Assembly: GCF_000409775.1 (NCBI RefSeq)
Contig: NZ_KE332377.1
Coordinates: 1,150,073-1,214,072 of the forward strand
Length of the DNA stretch: 64,000 nucleotides
Reading direction: 5' to 3'
Origin: Litchfieldella anticariensis FP35 = DSM 16096
GTDB lineage: Bacteria; Pseudomonadota; Gammaproteobacteria; Pseudomonadales; Halomonadaceae
This document shows positions 1 through 9,019 of the stretch, piece after piece; within the stretch, counting starts at the first letter, position 1, and the number at the start of each line of letters is the position of its first letter. The notes beneath the pieces are model-generated. The model worked only from the letters and a program-made list of their open reading frames with translations, ran no database searches and was not told the DNA's origin. The position numbers and the translations under genes are program-made.

Positions 1-283
1 CGACTTCCCCTGTATTAGGGTTCTTGTAGATTTTCAGTTTGCGTTTACGACGACCACCGGCAGTGCTGGGCGCGCTAACTCTAGCAGCCTTGCCTGCCGA
101 CTTCGGATCGAGCAACTCAATTACGTCAGCGGCGTTCTTGTTGAACTCCTTCATCAACGCTTCGAGTTTCTCCTTGAACTCTAGTTCGGCCTTGAGGCGA
201 GGATCATTCTGCAACTGTTCCAGCTTCTCGTTGAGTTCCTTGAGCTGCTGTTCCTGTTGCAGGTATTCGCTTAGTAGTGACAT
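1..283 (-). CDS. MvaT-like H-NS family nucleoid protein (3' end off the window)
   Basis: The first 94 codons of a xenogeneic-silencing DNA-binding protein of the MvaT/MvaU group, the H-NS counterpart of pseudomonads and relatives. The N-terminus (MSLLSEYLQQ) begins a charged coiled-coil oligomerisation region rich in Glu, Lys and Leu to about residue 60. A short linker follows, then the start of the basic DNA-binding domain with GRRKRKLKIYKNPNTGEV, which matches the MvaT-type 'KxYKNPxTGEV' block. The start is ATG at 283-281, preceded by an AAGGAAGAG ribosome site. The rest of the DNA-binding domain lies beyond base 1. It is divergent from bioA. Family membership is firm; which paralogue it is cannot be decided. 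Confidence 0.88.
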   Translation of the reverse strand, partial: MSLLSEYLQQEQQLKELNEKLEQLQNDPRLKAELEFKEKLEALMKEFNKNAADVIELLDPKSAGKAARVSAPSTAGGRRKRKLKIYKNPNTGEV

Positions 284-539
284 CACTCTTCCTTTATTCA
301 GATTCAGAGAACTGCATGGGATGCAACACTATTGTCGCCGTTACACTGGATAATGCCAAGAGCTTAGCGATATTTTTAATTAGCGACAACATGAAATACA
401 CCCAACCCCTTTACCATTTCACCTCGGGACAGGCAACAACCTTGTTCATAAACTGCAGAAAAGCCCTACAGTATCTTGTCCATCCCCTTTGCAGACAGCA
501 TTTAGTAGTGTTTGTTTCTGGCCAAATGCACATCCCCAC

Positions 540-569
540 TGTTAACCTTCAATAAATAGAAAGTTAACA
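540..569 (+). promoter_or_regulatory. Candidate BirA operator upstream of bioA
   Basis: An inverted repeat TGTTAAC-N16-GTTAACA lies 12 to 41 bases before the bioA start. Biotin operators bound by BirA in proteobacteria have the form TTGTAAACC-N14/15-GGTTTACAA, and related TGTTAAC half-sites occur, so this is a plausible BirA site repressing bioA when biotin is plentiful. The rest of the 297-bp gap between the mvaT-like gene and bioA must hold both divergent promoters; I could not place them confidently. Confidence 0.6.
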
Positions 570-580
570 AAGAGGCCATC

Positions 581-1861
581 ATGACAGCATCACCACTATG
601 GCACCCTTACGCCCAGATGCACACTCAACCACCGGCACTGAAAGTCATTGGAGGTAAGGGAGCTCATTTCACTCTCGATAACGGAGAATCCTTGCTCGAT
701 GCCACCTGCTCCTGGTGGTGCATGATACATGGCTACTCACATCCCCGACTCGTTGCGGCGATCAAGAGCCAAGCCGATAGCCTGTGCCATGTGATGCTAG
801 GTGGCCTGACGCACGAACCCGCTGATCGCCTGGCCAACGCACTGGTTCGCATCACCCCAACAGGCTTGAACCATGTATTCTTTTCAGACAGCGGATCAGT
901 AGGCATGGAAGTGGCCATGAAAATGGCCGTGCAGTATCAGGTGCAGAAAGGACACCCGGAAAAGCATCGACTCTTATCACTGATGCGCGCCTATCACGGC
1001 GATACCAGCGGCTGCATGGCAGTTTGTGATCCAGAGGAAGGCATGCATTCCCTGTTCTCTGGCTATTTACCCCGTCACCATTTCGCCCCTGCTCCTACAG
1101 CTCCCTTCGATGCCCCCAGATCGGCCGTTGAAGACGATATACAAGCACTACGACGCGTGCTCGAAGCTCACCACCACGAAATCGCTGCGCTGCTCATGGA
1201 GCCTCTGCTGCAGGCTGCGGGCGGGCTCAACATGACCTCACCGCACTATGTACGAGCCGCACGGGAACTGTGCGATGAATTCGATGTATTGCTGATATTC
1301 GATGAAGTGGCCACTGGTTTTGGACGTACTGGAAAACTGTTTGCAGCCGAGCACGCAGGCGTCACACCGGACATCATGGTACTTTCCAAAGGGCTTACCG
1401 GTGGCTATCTAGGGCACGCCGCAACGCTAGCGACGGACCGAGTGTATGATGTCTTTCTCAGCGATGATCCAGCGCGTGCTTTCATGCATGGCCCAACCTT
1501 CATGGGCAATCCGCTGGCTTGCCGTGTAGCATTGGAAAGCCTGGCAGTGTTCGAAGAGGAACGCTATCTCGAAAAAATCACCATGCTGAACGAAATCCTG
1601 CGACAAGAACTTCTAGAGGATCCGGATCTACACGCACACCCCGACGTGGAAGACGTTCGCGTTCTCGGCGCCGCCGCTGTCATCGAAGTCTATGACAGCA
1701 CCAGCCTGAAGGGAGCCCAGGCCTTTGCACGACAACATGGAGTATGGCTGCGCCCCTTCGGTCGCTGGCTATACACAATGCCAGCCTATATCACCACGCC
1801 TGATGAAATGCGCCGGATTACCGGGGTGATGAAAGAATGGTTCAGGATTGAAACTCACTAA
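581..1861 (+). CDS. bioA: Adenosylmethionine-8-amino-7-oxononanoate aminotransferase
   Basis: PLP-dependent class III aminotransferase of biotin synthesis. It converts 7-keto-8-aminopelargonate (KAPA) to 7,8-diaminopelargonate using S-adenosylmethionine as amino donor. The 426 residues match the family length. The N-terminal 'LWHPYAQM' block and 'CSWWCMIHGYSHP' are characteristic of BioA. 'IFDEVATGFGRTG' carries the cofactor-binding Asp, and 'LSKGLTGGYL' carries the Schiff-base lysine. ATG at 581 follows AAAGAGG. It stands alone, not in a bioBFCD operon, behind an operator-like inverted repeat, and is closed by a strong hairpin terminator shared with convergent rpsA. Confidence 0.96.
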   Translation: MTASPLWHPYAQMHTQPPALKVIGGKGAHFTLDNGESLLDATCSWWCMIHGYSHPRLVAAIKSQADSLCHVMLGGLTHEPADRLANALVRITPTGLNHVFFSDSGSVGMEVAMKMAVQYQVQKGHPEKHRLLSLMRAYHGDTSGCMAVCDPEEGMHSLFSGYLPRHHFAPAPTAPFDAPRSAVEDDIQALRRVLEAHHHEIAALLMEPLLQAAGGLNMTSPHYVRAARELCDEFDVLLIFDEVATGFGRTGKLFAAEHAGVTPDIMVLSKGLTGGYLGHAATLATDRVYDVFLSDDPARAFMHGPTFMGNPLACRVALESLAVFEEERYLEKITMLNEILRQELLEDPDLHAHPDVEDVRVLGAAAVIEVYDSTSLKGAQAFARQHGVWLRPFGRWLYTMPAYITTPDEMRRITGVMKEWFRIETH

Positions 1862-1901
1862 CTCACTATAGAGATCGCGCAACGAAGTCGCCTCATACAC
1901 G

Positions 1902-1937
1902 AAAAACGCCGCCTCCTTTATCAGGAGGCGGCGTTTT
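1902..1937. terminator. Bidirectional rho-independent terminator, bioA/rpsA
   Basis: An 11-bp perfect GC-rich stem (CGCCGCCTCCT / AGGAGGCGGCG) with a 5-base loop is flanked by AAAAA on the left and TTTT on the right. It can therefore terminate both bioA (rightward) and rpsA (leftward), which converge here. Confidence 0.92.
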
Positions 1938-1967
1938 CAGTCTTACCGATCGCAGCTCAAGCAGTGA

Positions 1968-3644
1968 TCAGTCTTGACCCATCTGCTGCTTGATTAGGTC
2001 GCCGATGGTAGTCGGGCCACCGGTATCGACTTCCTGCTCGCGCAACTTCTTCATGCTCTGACGAGTATCGTCCTGATCCTTGGCCTTGATCGACAGGCTG
2101 ATCGCGCGGTTCTTGCGATCCACTCCGATGATACGGGCCTCGACGCTGTCGCCGATATTGAGCACATTACGAGCGTCTTCGACACGGTCAGCGCTGATCT
2201 CAGAAGCCTTAAGCACGGCAATGACATCGGTCGCCAGTTCGACATGGGCTTCCTTGGCATCGATGTCGACGACACGGCCAGTCACTACCGAGCCCTTGTC
2301 GTTGACGGACAGGAACTCAGCTACCGGGTCGGTATCGAGCTGCTTGATGCCCAGCGAGATGCGCTCACGCTCAGGATCGATGGAGAGAATGACAGCTTCG
2401 ACTTCGTCACCCTTCTTGTACTGACGCACGGCTTCTTCGCCGGTATCGGTCCAAGATATGTCGGACAGATGCACCAGGCCGTCGATACCACCTTCCAGGC
2501 CGATGAAGATACCGAAATCGGTGATCGACTTGATGCTGCCGGAAACGCGGTCGCCCTTGTTGTAGCGTGAACTGAAGTCTTCCCACGGGTTAGTGGTGCA
2601 CTGCTTGATGCCCAAGGAGATACGACGACGCTCCTCGTCGATGTCCAGCACCATGACTTCCACTTCGTCGCCAACCTGAACGACCTTGGACGGATGGATG
2701 TTCTTGTTGGTCCAGTCCATCTCGGAAACATGGACCAGACCCTCGACACCTTCTTCCAACTCGGCGAAGCAACCGTAGTCAGTAAGGTTGGTGACGTGAG
2801 CCATGACCTTGGTGTTTTCCGGATACCGATCCTTGATGTTGACCCAAGGATCTTCACCCAATTGCTTGAGGCCCAGGGAAACGCGGTTGCGCTCGCGGTC
2901 GAACTTCAACACCTTGACGTTGATCTCGTCGCCTACGGCCACGATCTCGGATGGATGCTTGATGCGCTTCCAGGCCATGTCGGTGATGTGCAACAAGCCA
3001 TCGACACCACCCAGATCCACGAAGGCACCGTAGTCAGTGAGGTTCTTGACGATACCCTTGATCTGCTGGCCTTCCTGCAGTGTGGCCAGCAACGCTTCAC
3101 GCTCGGCACTGTTCTCGGCTTCGAGCACGGCACGGCGGGATACGACCACATTGTTACGCTTGGGATCGAGCTTGATGACCTTGAAGTCCAGCTCCTTGTG
3201 CTCGAGGTGGGCGGTATCGCGCACAGGGCGCACGTCCACCAGGGAACCCGGCAGGAAAGCACGGATAGAGGCCACATCGACGGTAAAGCCGCCCTTGACC
3301 TTGCCGTTGATCACGCCCTTGACGATCTCTTCCTTCTCGAAGGCCGCTTCCAGCTCTTTCCAAGCTTCAGCACGCTTGGCTTTTTCGCGAGACAGACGTG
3401 TCTCACCGAAGCCATCCTCGACGGCTTCCAGGGCGACCTTGACTTCGTCGCCAATGGCAATGGTCAACTCACCATTGTCATCACGGAATTGGGCTGCGGG
3501 AATCTGACCCTCGGACTTCAGGCCGGCATTGACGGTGATCCAGTCACCCTCGATGTCGACGACCGTCGCCATGACGATGGCGCCCGGCTCCATATTGATG
3601 TCCTGAAGAGACTGTTCAAACAACTCAGCAAAGCTTTCGCTCAT
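1968..3644 (-). CDS. rpsA: 30S ribosomal protein S1
   Basis: S1 binds mRNA on the 30S subunit and helps unfold and dock messages lacking strong Shine-Dalgarno sites. The 558 residues are the normal gammaproteobacterial length. Six S1 (OB-fold) domains can be seen, at roughly residues 20-87, 105-171, 192-260, 277-347, 364-434 and 451-520, with repeats such as '[17 protein letters not shown].DGLLHITD'. The start follows AGGA (GTAGGAACATCATG). It is the last gene of the leftward run after cmk, with a 189-bp leader region holding a dyad at 3791-3812 centred on ACGTCATGACGT. ihfB, the usual downstream neighbour, is absent here. Confidence 0.97.
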   Translation of the reverse strand: MSESFAELFEQSLQDINMEPGAIVMATVVDIEGDWITVNAGLKSEGQIPAAQFRDDNGELTIAIGDEVKVALEAVEDGFGETRLSREKAKRAEAWKELEAAFEKEEIVKGVINGKVKGGFTVDVASIRAFLPGSLVDVRPVRDTAHLEHKELDFKVIKLDPKRNNVVVSRRAVLEAENSAEREALLATLQEGQQIKGIVKNLTDYGAFVDLGGVDGLLHITDMAWKRIKHPSEIVAVGDEINVKVLKFDRERNRVSLGLKQLGEDPWVNIKDRYPENTKVMAHVTNLTDYGCFAELEEGVEGLVHVSEMDWTNKNIHPSKVVQVGDEVEVMVLDIDEERRRISLGIKQCTTNPWEDFSSRYNKGDRVSGSIKSITDFGIFIGLEGGIDGLVHLSDISWTDTGEEAVRQYKKGDEVEAVILSIDPERERISLGIKQLDTDPVAEFLSVNDKGSVVTGRVVDIDAKEAHVELATDVIAVLKASEISADRVEDARNVLNIGDSVEARIIGVDRKNRAISLSIKAKDQDDTRQSMKKLREQEVDTGGPTTIGDLIKQQMGQD

Positions 3645-3833
3645 GATGTTCCTACGTGATCAACGTTGATAGCGGCTGTACCGCCTTCTCTCCGTACCAC
3701 CAGCAAGTACGGGCCTATTCCACCAATCCCCGGGGACGTTGGCGCTGGTTCGACCTGGTCAGGCTCTCGGCTTCCAAGGAACGTATCGCCTGGCCACGTC
3801 ATGACGTCTGGCCGGGGGCTCCGCAAGGGATCG

Positions 3834-4529
3834 TCAGGCGTCGGTGGCCAAGCCACGCTGGGCGAGGAAGGCCGCCACCCGATCCACCACTTCCGGTATC
3901 GTCAGGTGCGTGGTGTCCAGCTCAATGGCGTCTTCAGCCGGTATGAGCGGGGCCACACTGCGCTGCATATCACGCGCATCGCGCGCCTGAATCTCCTTTA
4001 AAAGACTCGACAGACTAGCATCTTCGCCAGCTTCTCGCAACTGGAGGTAGCGCCGCTTGGCACGCTCCTCAGCACTGGCGGTGAGAAATATCTTGAGTTC
4101 GGCGTCAGGGAACACGACGGTTCCCATGTCGCGACCGTCGGCAACCAACCCCGGGGGTTTCTGAAAATCGCGCTGACGCCGTAATAGGGCCTGTCGCACT
4201 CGCGGTAACGCCGCCACCAGGGATGCACGATCGCCGGCTTGCTCGGTACGAATGATGTCGCTGACGTCCTCGCTTTCGAGATACACTCGCCCTCCTTCCT
4301 CACCGGGCACGAAAACCACGTCGAGGTTGGCCGCCAACGGCTCGAGAGCATCCTCGTTATCGAGCTTGATATTGTGACGAGCCGCCGCCAGTGCCGTCAG
4401 CCGGTACAGGGCTCCGGAATCCAGCAGGTGCCAGCCCAGACGTTCAGCGACCAAGCGACTGATGGTGCCTTTGCCGGCGCCACCTGGGCCGTCGATAGCC
4501 AGCACTGGGGCCTCAACTTGCTCAGTCAT
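3834..4529 (-). CDS. cmk: Cytidylate kinase
   Basis: Phosphorylates CMP and dCMP with ATP in pyrimidine nucleotide salvage. The N-terminus '[20 protein letters not shown]' contains the P-loop. '[12 protein letters not shown]' and '[25 protein letters not shown]' are Cmk signatures, the latter with the Arg-Asp pair for the CMP sugar. 231 residues, normal for the family. I chose ATG 4529 because the P-loop starts shortly after it; longer frames only add untypical sequence. The start overlaps the TGA of the aroA fusion by 8 bases, implying translational coupling, as in the aroA-cmk-rpsA order known from pseudomonads. Confidence 0.96.
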   Translation of the reverse strand: MTEQVEAPVLAIDGPGGAGKGTISRLVAERLGWHLLDSGALYRLTALAAARHNIKLDNEDALEPLAANLDVVFVPGEEGGRVYLESEDVSDIIRTEQAGDRASLVAALPRVRQALLRRQRDFQKPPGLVADGRDMGTVVFPDAELKIFLTASAEERAKRRYLQLREAGEDASLSSLLKEIQARDARDMQRSVAPLIPAEDAIELDTTHLTIPEVVDRVAAFLAQRGLATDA

Positions 4530-6789
4530 GCGCTTCCCTCCGCTCCTCGTCGACTCGCAGGCCGACACTACGCGCCAGTTCGATGAAGCCCGGAAAAGAC
4601 GTCGCCACATTGGCGCAGTCGTCGATGACGATCTCATCGCGTGCCCGTAGCCCCGCCACAGTGAACGCCATGGCGATACGGTGGTCGCCCAGACTATCGA
4701 TATGCCCGCCACCATAGTTGGGAGTCTCACCCTCATGCCCCACAATATCGATGCCATCGTCGTATAGACGGTTATCGACACCCAATACCGTCAAGCCATC
4801 GGCCATTGCCTGCAGGCGGTCCGATTCCTTGACACGCAACTCTTCAGCACCACGCAAACGGGTCACGCCCTTGGCATTGGCAGCAGCGACGAACAGCGCT
4901 GGGAATTCGTCGATGGCCAGTGGTACCTGATCCCGAGGAATTTCGATCCCGGTTAACGGAGCATAGCGCACACGGATGTCGGCGACCGGTTCACCTCCAA
5001 CTTCATGCTCATTGGATAGTGTGAGATTGGCACCCATTGCTTGCAAGATATTGATCACGCCAATGCGCGTCGGATTGATGCCGACATGCTCAAGAGTCAA
5101 ATCCGACCCCGGGGTAATAGCTGCAGCGACCAGGAAGAAAGTTGCCGATGAGATATCCGAAGGCACATCGATCGGCCCAGCGATGAGCTTGCCACCACCG
5201 CTAAGCCAACAGGTATCGCCTTGGCGCTCGACCGGATAGCCAAAGCCATTGAGCATACGCTCGGTATGGTCGCGAGTCGGAGCCGGCTCGCGCACTCGAG
5301 TTTCGCTTTCGGCATACATCCCGGCAAGCAATAGGCAGGATTTTACCTGGGCGCTGGCCATGGGCATATCGTAATAGATGCCCTTGAGCATCTGGCCACC
5401 CTTGATCTTCAGTGGTGGACGACCCCCTTCAGCGGTACCGATCACCGCCCCCATCTGACGCAATGGATCGGCCACCCGCCCCATGGGACGCTTGGTCAGC
5501 GAAGCGTCACCTGTCAATTCGGTATCGAAGGCTTGCCCAGCCAACAGCCCAGCGAACAAACGCATGGCAGTGCCGGCATTACCTACATAGAGCGGACCGG
5601 AGGGTGCCTTCAAGCCATGCATGCCCACCCCATGGATGGTCACACGCCCTTGGTGTGGGCCTTCGATGGCGACTCCCATCTCGCGAAAAGCCTGCAATGT
5701 GGCCAAACTGTCCTCGCCTTCGAGAAACCCTTTGACCTCGGTAACGCCTTCGGCCAAGGCACCCAGCATGATCGAGCGATGCGACACTGATTTGTCACCG
5801 GGCACCCGAATGCGGCCAGAGACACTGCCACCGGGGGCGACCCGGTAACAAAGATTGTTGTGTTCCATGGTCTGATAACCCGCCTGATAACTGGTCTGAT
5901 TCAAGAGCGTATCGAAATAATGACGCGCGTGACTGGCACGGCCGAAGGTCGCCAACATGGCATCACCATCACCGGCCTCCACCGCATGGCGCAACCTGGC
6001 CACACCGACTTCGAAGTCGTCCAGGGCCGTGAGCACGGCATCACGGTTCGCCAGAAAGATATCGCGCCACATTACCGGGTCACTGCCGGCAATGCGCGTG
6101 AAATCGCGAAATCCGCCAGCGGCATAGCGGAAGATCTCCAAGCGTTCATCCTGACGCGCCAGAGTATCCACCAGTGAGAAAGCCAGCAGGTGCGGCAAAT
6201 GACTGGTGCGCGCCAACACCTGGTCATGACGCTCGACATCCATCTCCAACACTTCGGCCCCGCAAGCCCCCCATAAGGTGCGTACTCGGACCAAGGCCGC
6301 TGGATTGGTATCTACTGCCGGCGTAAGGATCACTTTGTGCTGACGGTAGAGATCAGGGTCGGAAGCCGCGACACCACTTTTCTCAGAACCGGCGATGGGA
6401 TGGCCAAGTACAAGATTGGCCGGTAGCTGACCAAAGGCTCGTCGGGCACTGTCGCGTATCGCCGCCTTGGTGCTGCCAACATCGGTAATCACGACCTGTG
6501 AATCAGTATGGATGAGCCGGATGGCGAGCTCTTCCATCACAGCATCCATGGCCAGCACCGGTACCGCCAATACGATCATGGTGCTGCCAGTGACCAGGGT
6601 AGCAAGCTGCGTATCACCACCATCAATGACACCCATCGCTACGCCACGGGCGATCTCGTCGGGATCGCGGTCGCAGGCGACGATCTCGCCCTTGAAACCA
6701 GCACTCTTCAACGCTGCCGCCAGCGAGCCACCAATCAAGCCCAGGCCGACGATCAGGATGCGAGATTCATCGACAACCGCCTGCTGCAT
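4522..6789 (-). CDS. Bifunctional prephenate dehydrogenase / EPSP synthase (TyrA-AroA fusion)
   Basis: A 755-residue fusion of two aromatic-pathway enzymes. Residues 1 to about 300 are an NAD(P)-dependent prephenate/arogenate dehydrogenase (GLGLIGGS dinucleotide motif at 15-22, then '[11 protein letters not shown]'). Residues 308-755 are 5-enolpyruvylshikimate-3-phosphate synthase, with '[14 protein letters not shown]', 'GNAGTAMRL' and '[10 protein letters not shown]'. An in-frame ATG lies at the domain boundary (5868), so separate AroA translation is possible but no evidence shows it. Such TyrA-AroA fusions are known in pseudomonads and relatives. Start ATG 6789 is two bases after the pheA stop; the end overlaps cmk. 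Confidence 0.95.
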   Translation of the reverse strand: MQQAVVDESRILIVGLGLIGGSLAAALKSAGFKGEIVACDRDPDEIARGVAMGVIDGGDTQLATLVTGSTMIVLAVPVLAMDAVMEELAIRLIHTDSQVVITDVGSTKAAIRDSARRAFGQLPANLVLGHPIAGSEKSGVAASDPDLYRQHKVILTPAVDTNPAALVRVRTLWGACGAEVLEMDVERHDQVLARTSHLPHLLAFSLVDTLARQDERLEIFRYAAGGFRDFTRIAGSDPVMWRDIFLANRDAVLTALDDFEVGVARLRHAVEAGDGDAMLATFGRASHARHYFDTLLNQTSYQAGYQTMEHNNLCYRVAPGGSVSGRIRVPGDKSVSHRSIMLGALAEGVTEVKGFLEGEDSLATLQAFREMGVAIEGPHQGRVTIHGVGMHGLKAPSGPLYVGNAGTAMRLFAGLLAGQAFDTELTGDASLTKRPMGRVADPLRQMGAVIGTAEGGRPPLKIKGGQMLKGIYYDMPMASAQVKSCLLLAGMYAESETRVREPAPTRDHTERMLNGFGYPVERQGDTCWLSGGGKLIAGPIDVPSDISSATFFLVAAAITPGSDLTLEHVGINPTRIGVINILQAMGANLTLSNEHEVGGEPVADIRVRYAPLTGIEIPRDQVPLAIDEFPALFVAAANAKGVTRLRGAEELRVKESDRLQAMADGLTVLGVDNRLYDDGIDIVGHEGETPNYGGGHIDSLGDHRIAMAFTVAGLRARDEIVIDDCANVATSFPGFIELARSVGLRVDEERREAHD

Positions 6790-6791
6790 GA

Positions 6792-7883
6792 TCAGAGCAC
6801 ACCCATGGGATAGGATCCCAGCACCTTGAGCTCCGCCGCGCGCAGTCTGACTTCCTCAAGCACCGCTTCGACCACCGGGTCCTCACAGTGACCCTTAAAG
6901 TCGATGAAGAACACGTAGTTCCACACCCCAGTACGCGATGGACGTGTTTCCAGGCGCGTGAGATCAATCTGGTGACGGTGGAAAGGCTCAAGCAGATCGT
7001 GCAGCGCGCCTGGCTGGTTGCGCATGGCGACTACGATGGAGGTCTTGTCCTCTCCGGACATCGGCACGTCCTGATTGCCGATGATCAGGAAGCGGGTCGA
7101 GTTGTCAGGGCGATCCTCGATCTTCTCGGCAATCTTCTCGAGGTCGTAGAGCTTGGCCGCCATGTCGCCGGCAATAGCCGCACTGTGCCATTCACTCTTG
7201 ACCAGCCGCGCAGCCTCGGCGTTGGATGCCACAGGGACCCGCTCGGCACTCGGGAAATGCGCGTCAAGCCACTTGCGGCATTGGGCGAAGGACTGTGGAT
7301 GCGAATATACCCGCGAGACCTTGTCACGGCGGGTATTGTGGGAAATCAACAGATGCTGGTGAATACGCAACACGACTTCACCACAGATACGCATAGAGGA
7401 ATCCATGAACGAATCCAGGGTGTGGTTGACGACACCCTCGGTGGAATTCTCCACTGGTACCACGCCATAGTTGGCTGCACCAGCTTCCACTTCACGGAAC
7501 ACCTCATCGATGGCAGCCATCGGCAGACTAATGGCACTTTCACCGAAATGCTTGAGCGCGGCCTGCTGAGTAAAGGTGCCCTCGGGGCCCAGATAGGCCA
7601 CTTTGATCGGCCGCTCTAGCGCCAAGCAGGCCGACATGATTTCGCGAAACAACCGCGCCATCTCTTCGCTATCCAGCGGCCCCTTGTTGAGAGCCATGAT
7701 ACGCCTGAGCACCTGTGCCTCACGCTCTGGGCGATAGAAGACGGTGTCCGGATCTGCCTTGGTCTTGATTTCCGCTACCTGCTTGGCACATTCGGCACGC
7801 TCACTGATCAGACGCAGGATATCGCCGTCCAGATGGTCAATGCGCTCGCGCAGTTCATCGAGATTGATGGGGGTATCGGTCAT
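6792..7883 (-). CDS. pheA: Chorismate mutase / prephenate dehydratase (P-protein)
   Basis: Bifunctional enzyme of phenylalanine synthesis. Residues 1-90 are an AroQ chorismate mutase helix bundle ('LDELRERIDHLDGDILRLISERA'). About 95-275 are prephenate dehydratase, with 'YLGPEGTFTQ', 'VVPVENSTEGVVNHTLD' and the catalytic 'NSTRFLII'. About 285-363 are a regulatory ACT domain with 'PGALHDLLEPF' and 'LETRPSR', expected to bind phenylalanine. 363 residues. I chose ATG 7883 (AGAAGGGG upstream) because the mutase helix starts just after it. It is 4 bases from the serC stop and 2 bases from the tyrA-aroA start. The hisC gene found here in pseudomonads is missing. Confidence 0.96.
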   Translation of the reverse strand: MTDTPINLDELRERIDHLDGDILRLISERAECAKQVAEIKTKADPDTVFYRPEREAQVLRRIMALNKGPLDSEEMARLFREIMSACLALERPIKVAYLGPEGTFTQQAALKHFGESAISLPMAAIDEVFREVEAGAANYGVVPVENSTEGVVNHTLDSFMDSSMRICGEVVLRIHQHLLISHNTRRDKVSRVYSHPQSFAQCRKWLDAHFPSAERVPVASNAEAARLVKSEWHSAAIAGDMAAKLYDLEKIAEKIEDRPDNSTRFLIIGNQDVPMSGEDKTSIVVAMRNQPGALHDLLEPFHRHQIDLTRLETRPSRTGVWNYVFFIDFKGHCEDPVVEAVLEEVRLRAAELKVLGSYPMGVL

Positions 7884-7887
7884 GGGG

Positions 7888-8970
7888 TTAGCCCCTTCTT
7901 TTCTCGAAATCGGCCATGAAGGCAATCAGTGCATCCACGCCCTCCTCGGGTACGGCGTTATACAGGCTGGCGCGCATGCCACCCACGCTACGGTGCCCCT
8001 TGAGGTTAAGCAGGCCCGCCGCATCGGCTTCTTCCAGGAAGGACTGATTGAGGCGTTCGTCGGCAAGCACGAAAGGCACATTCATACGCGAACGGTTACG
8101 CGGAGCGATTGGGTTGGAATACAGTTCGCTGGCATCGATGGCGGCATACAGCTTGGCCGCCTTGCGCGTATTGATGGCGCCCATGGCTTCGAGACCGCCG
8201 ATATCGTGCTTCAACCAGTCGAATACCAACCCGGCCAGATACCAGGAATAGGTCGCCGGAGTGTTGACCATCGAGCCTTGCTCGGCAGCCGAGCGATAGT
8301 TGAACATGGTCGGGGTATCGGGCCGCGCACGATCGAGCAGGTCGTCGCGGACGATGACGACAACCAACCCTGCCGGGCCAATGTTCTTCTGCGCACCGGC
8401 ATAGATCACCCCGAAGCGGGAAACATCCAGTGGCCCGGACAGGATCGACGATGACATGTCGCAAGCTACGGGCACGGAAGTTTCGGGGATATAGTCGAAT
8501 TCCAACCCCCCAATGGTTTCATTGGCGGTGTAATGCAGATAGGCCGCGTCATCGGAGAGGCGAATCTCTTCTTGGCGCGGCACCTCAGTCAACCCATTGG
8601 CCTCGCTGGCCCCCGCAACATGAGCCCCGAACAGGTGACGCGCCTCAGCAATCGCTTTCTTACTCCAGATTCCCGTATTCAGGAAGTTGGGAGTACCGCC
8701 GGCCCCCAGCAGATTGTAGGGCAACATGGCGAACTGCATCGATGCTCCGCCCTGCGAAAATAGCACCCTGTAATTGCCCGGCACTGCCAGCAACTCGCGC
8801 AGATCTTGCTCCGCCTGTGTAGCGATGGCGGTATATTCCGGACTGCGGTGACTCATCTCCATCACCGACAGACCACGACCGTGGTAGTCGAGCATCTCTT
8901 CCCTGGCACGCTCCAGCACCTTGGTTGGCAAAGCCGCCGGGCCAGCACAGAAGTTATAGTGACGTGTCAT
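7888..8970 (-). CDS. serC: Phosphoserine aminotransferase
   Basis: PLP enzyme converting 3-phosphohydroxypyruvate and glutamate to phosphoserine; it also acts in pyridoxal phosphate synthesis in gammaproteobacteria. 360 residues. The start 'MTRHYNFCAGPAALP' is the family N-terminus, so ATG 8970 is preferred over upstream codons. 'VMEMSHRSPEY' and the PLP lysine in 'GAQKNIGPAGL' are present. It lies 49 bp downstream of gyrA and just ahead of pheA, the classic gyrA-serC-pheA order. Confidence 0.97.
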   Translation of the reverse strand: MTRHYNFCAGPAALPTKVLERAREEMLDYHGRGLSVMEMSHRSPEYTAIATQAEQDLRELLAVPGNYRVLFSQGGASMQFAMLPYNLLGAGGTPNFLNTGIWSKKAIAEARHLFGAHVAGASEANGLTEVPRQEEIRLSDDAAYLHYTANETIGGLEFDYIPETSVPVACDMSSSILSGPLDVSRFGVIYAGAQKNIGPAGLVVVIVRDDLLDRARPDTPTMFNYRSAAEQGSMVNTPATYSWYLAGLVFDWLKHDIGGLEAMGAINTRKAAKLYAAIDASELYSNPIAPRNRSRMNVPFVLADERLNQSFLEEADAAGLLNLKGHRSVGGMRASLYNAVPEEGVDALIAFMADFEKRRG

Positions 8971-9019
8971 CAGCGATATGTTCCCGATTCGTTCCAACGC
9001 GGCCACGGCCGCTCTTACC

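Noticed and set aside
2694-3659. Plus-strand open frame of 321 codons opposite rpsA
   Set aside because: Antisense to a highly conserved ribosomal gene; no recognisable protein and no start signal.
5868-6789. tyrA and aroA as two separate genes
   Set aside because: The frame is continuous with no stop between the domains and TyrA-AroA fusions are known in related bacteria; the internal ATG has no good ribosome site.
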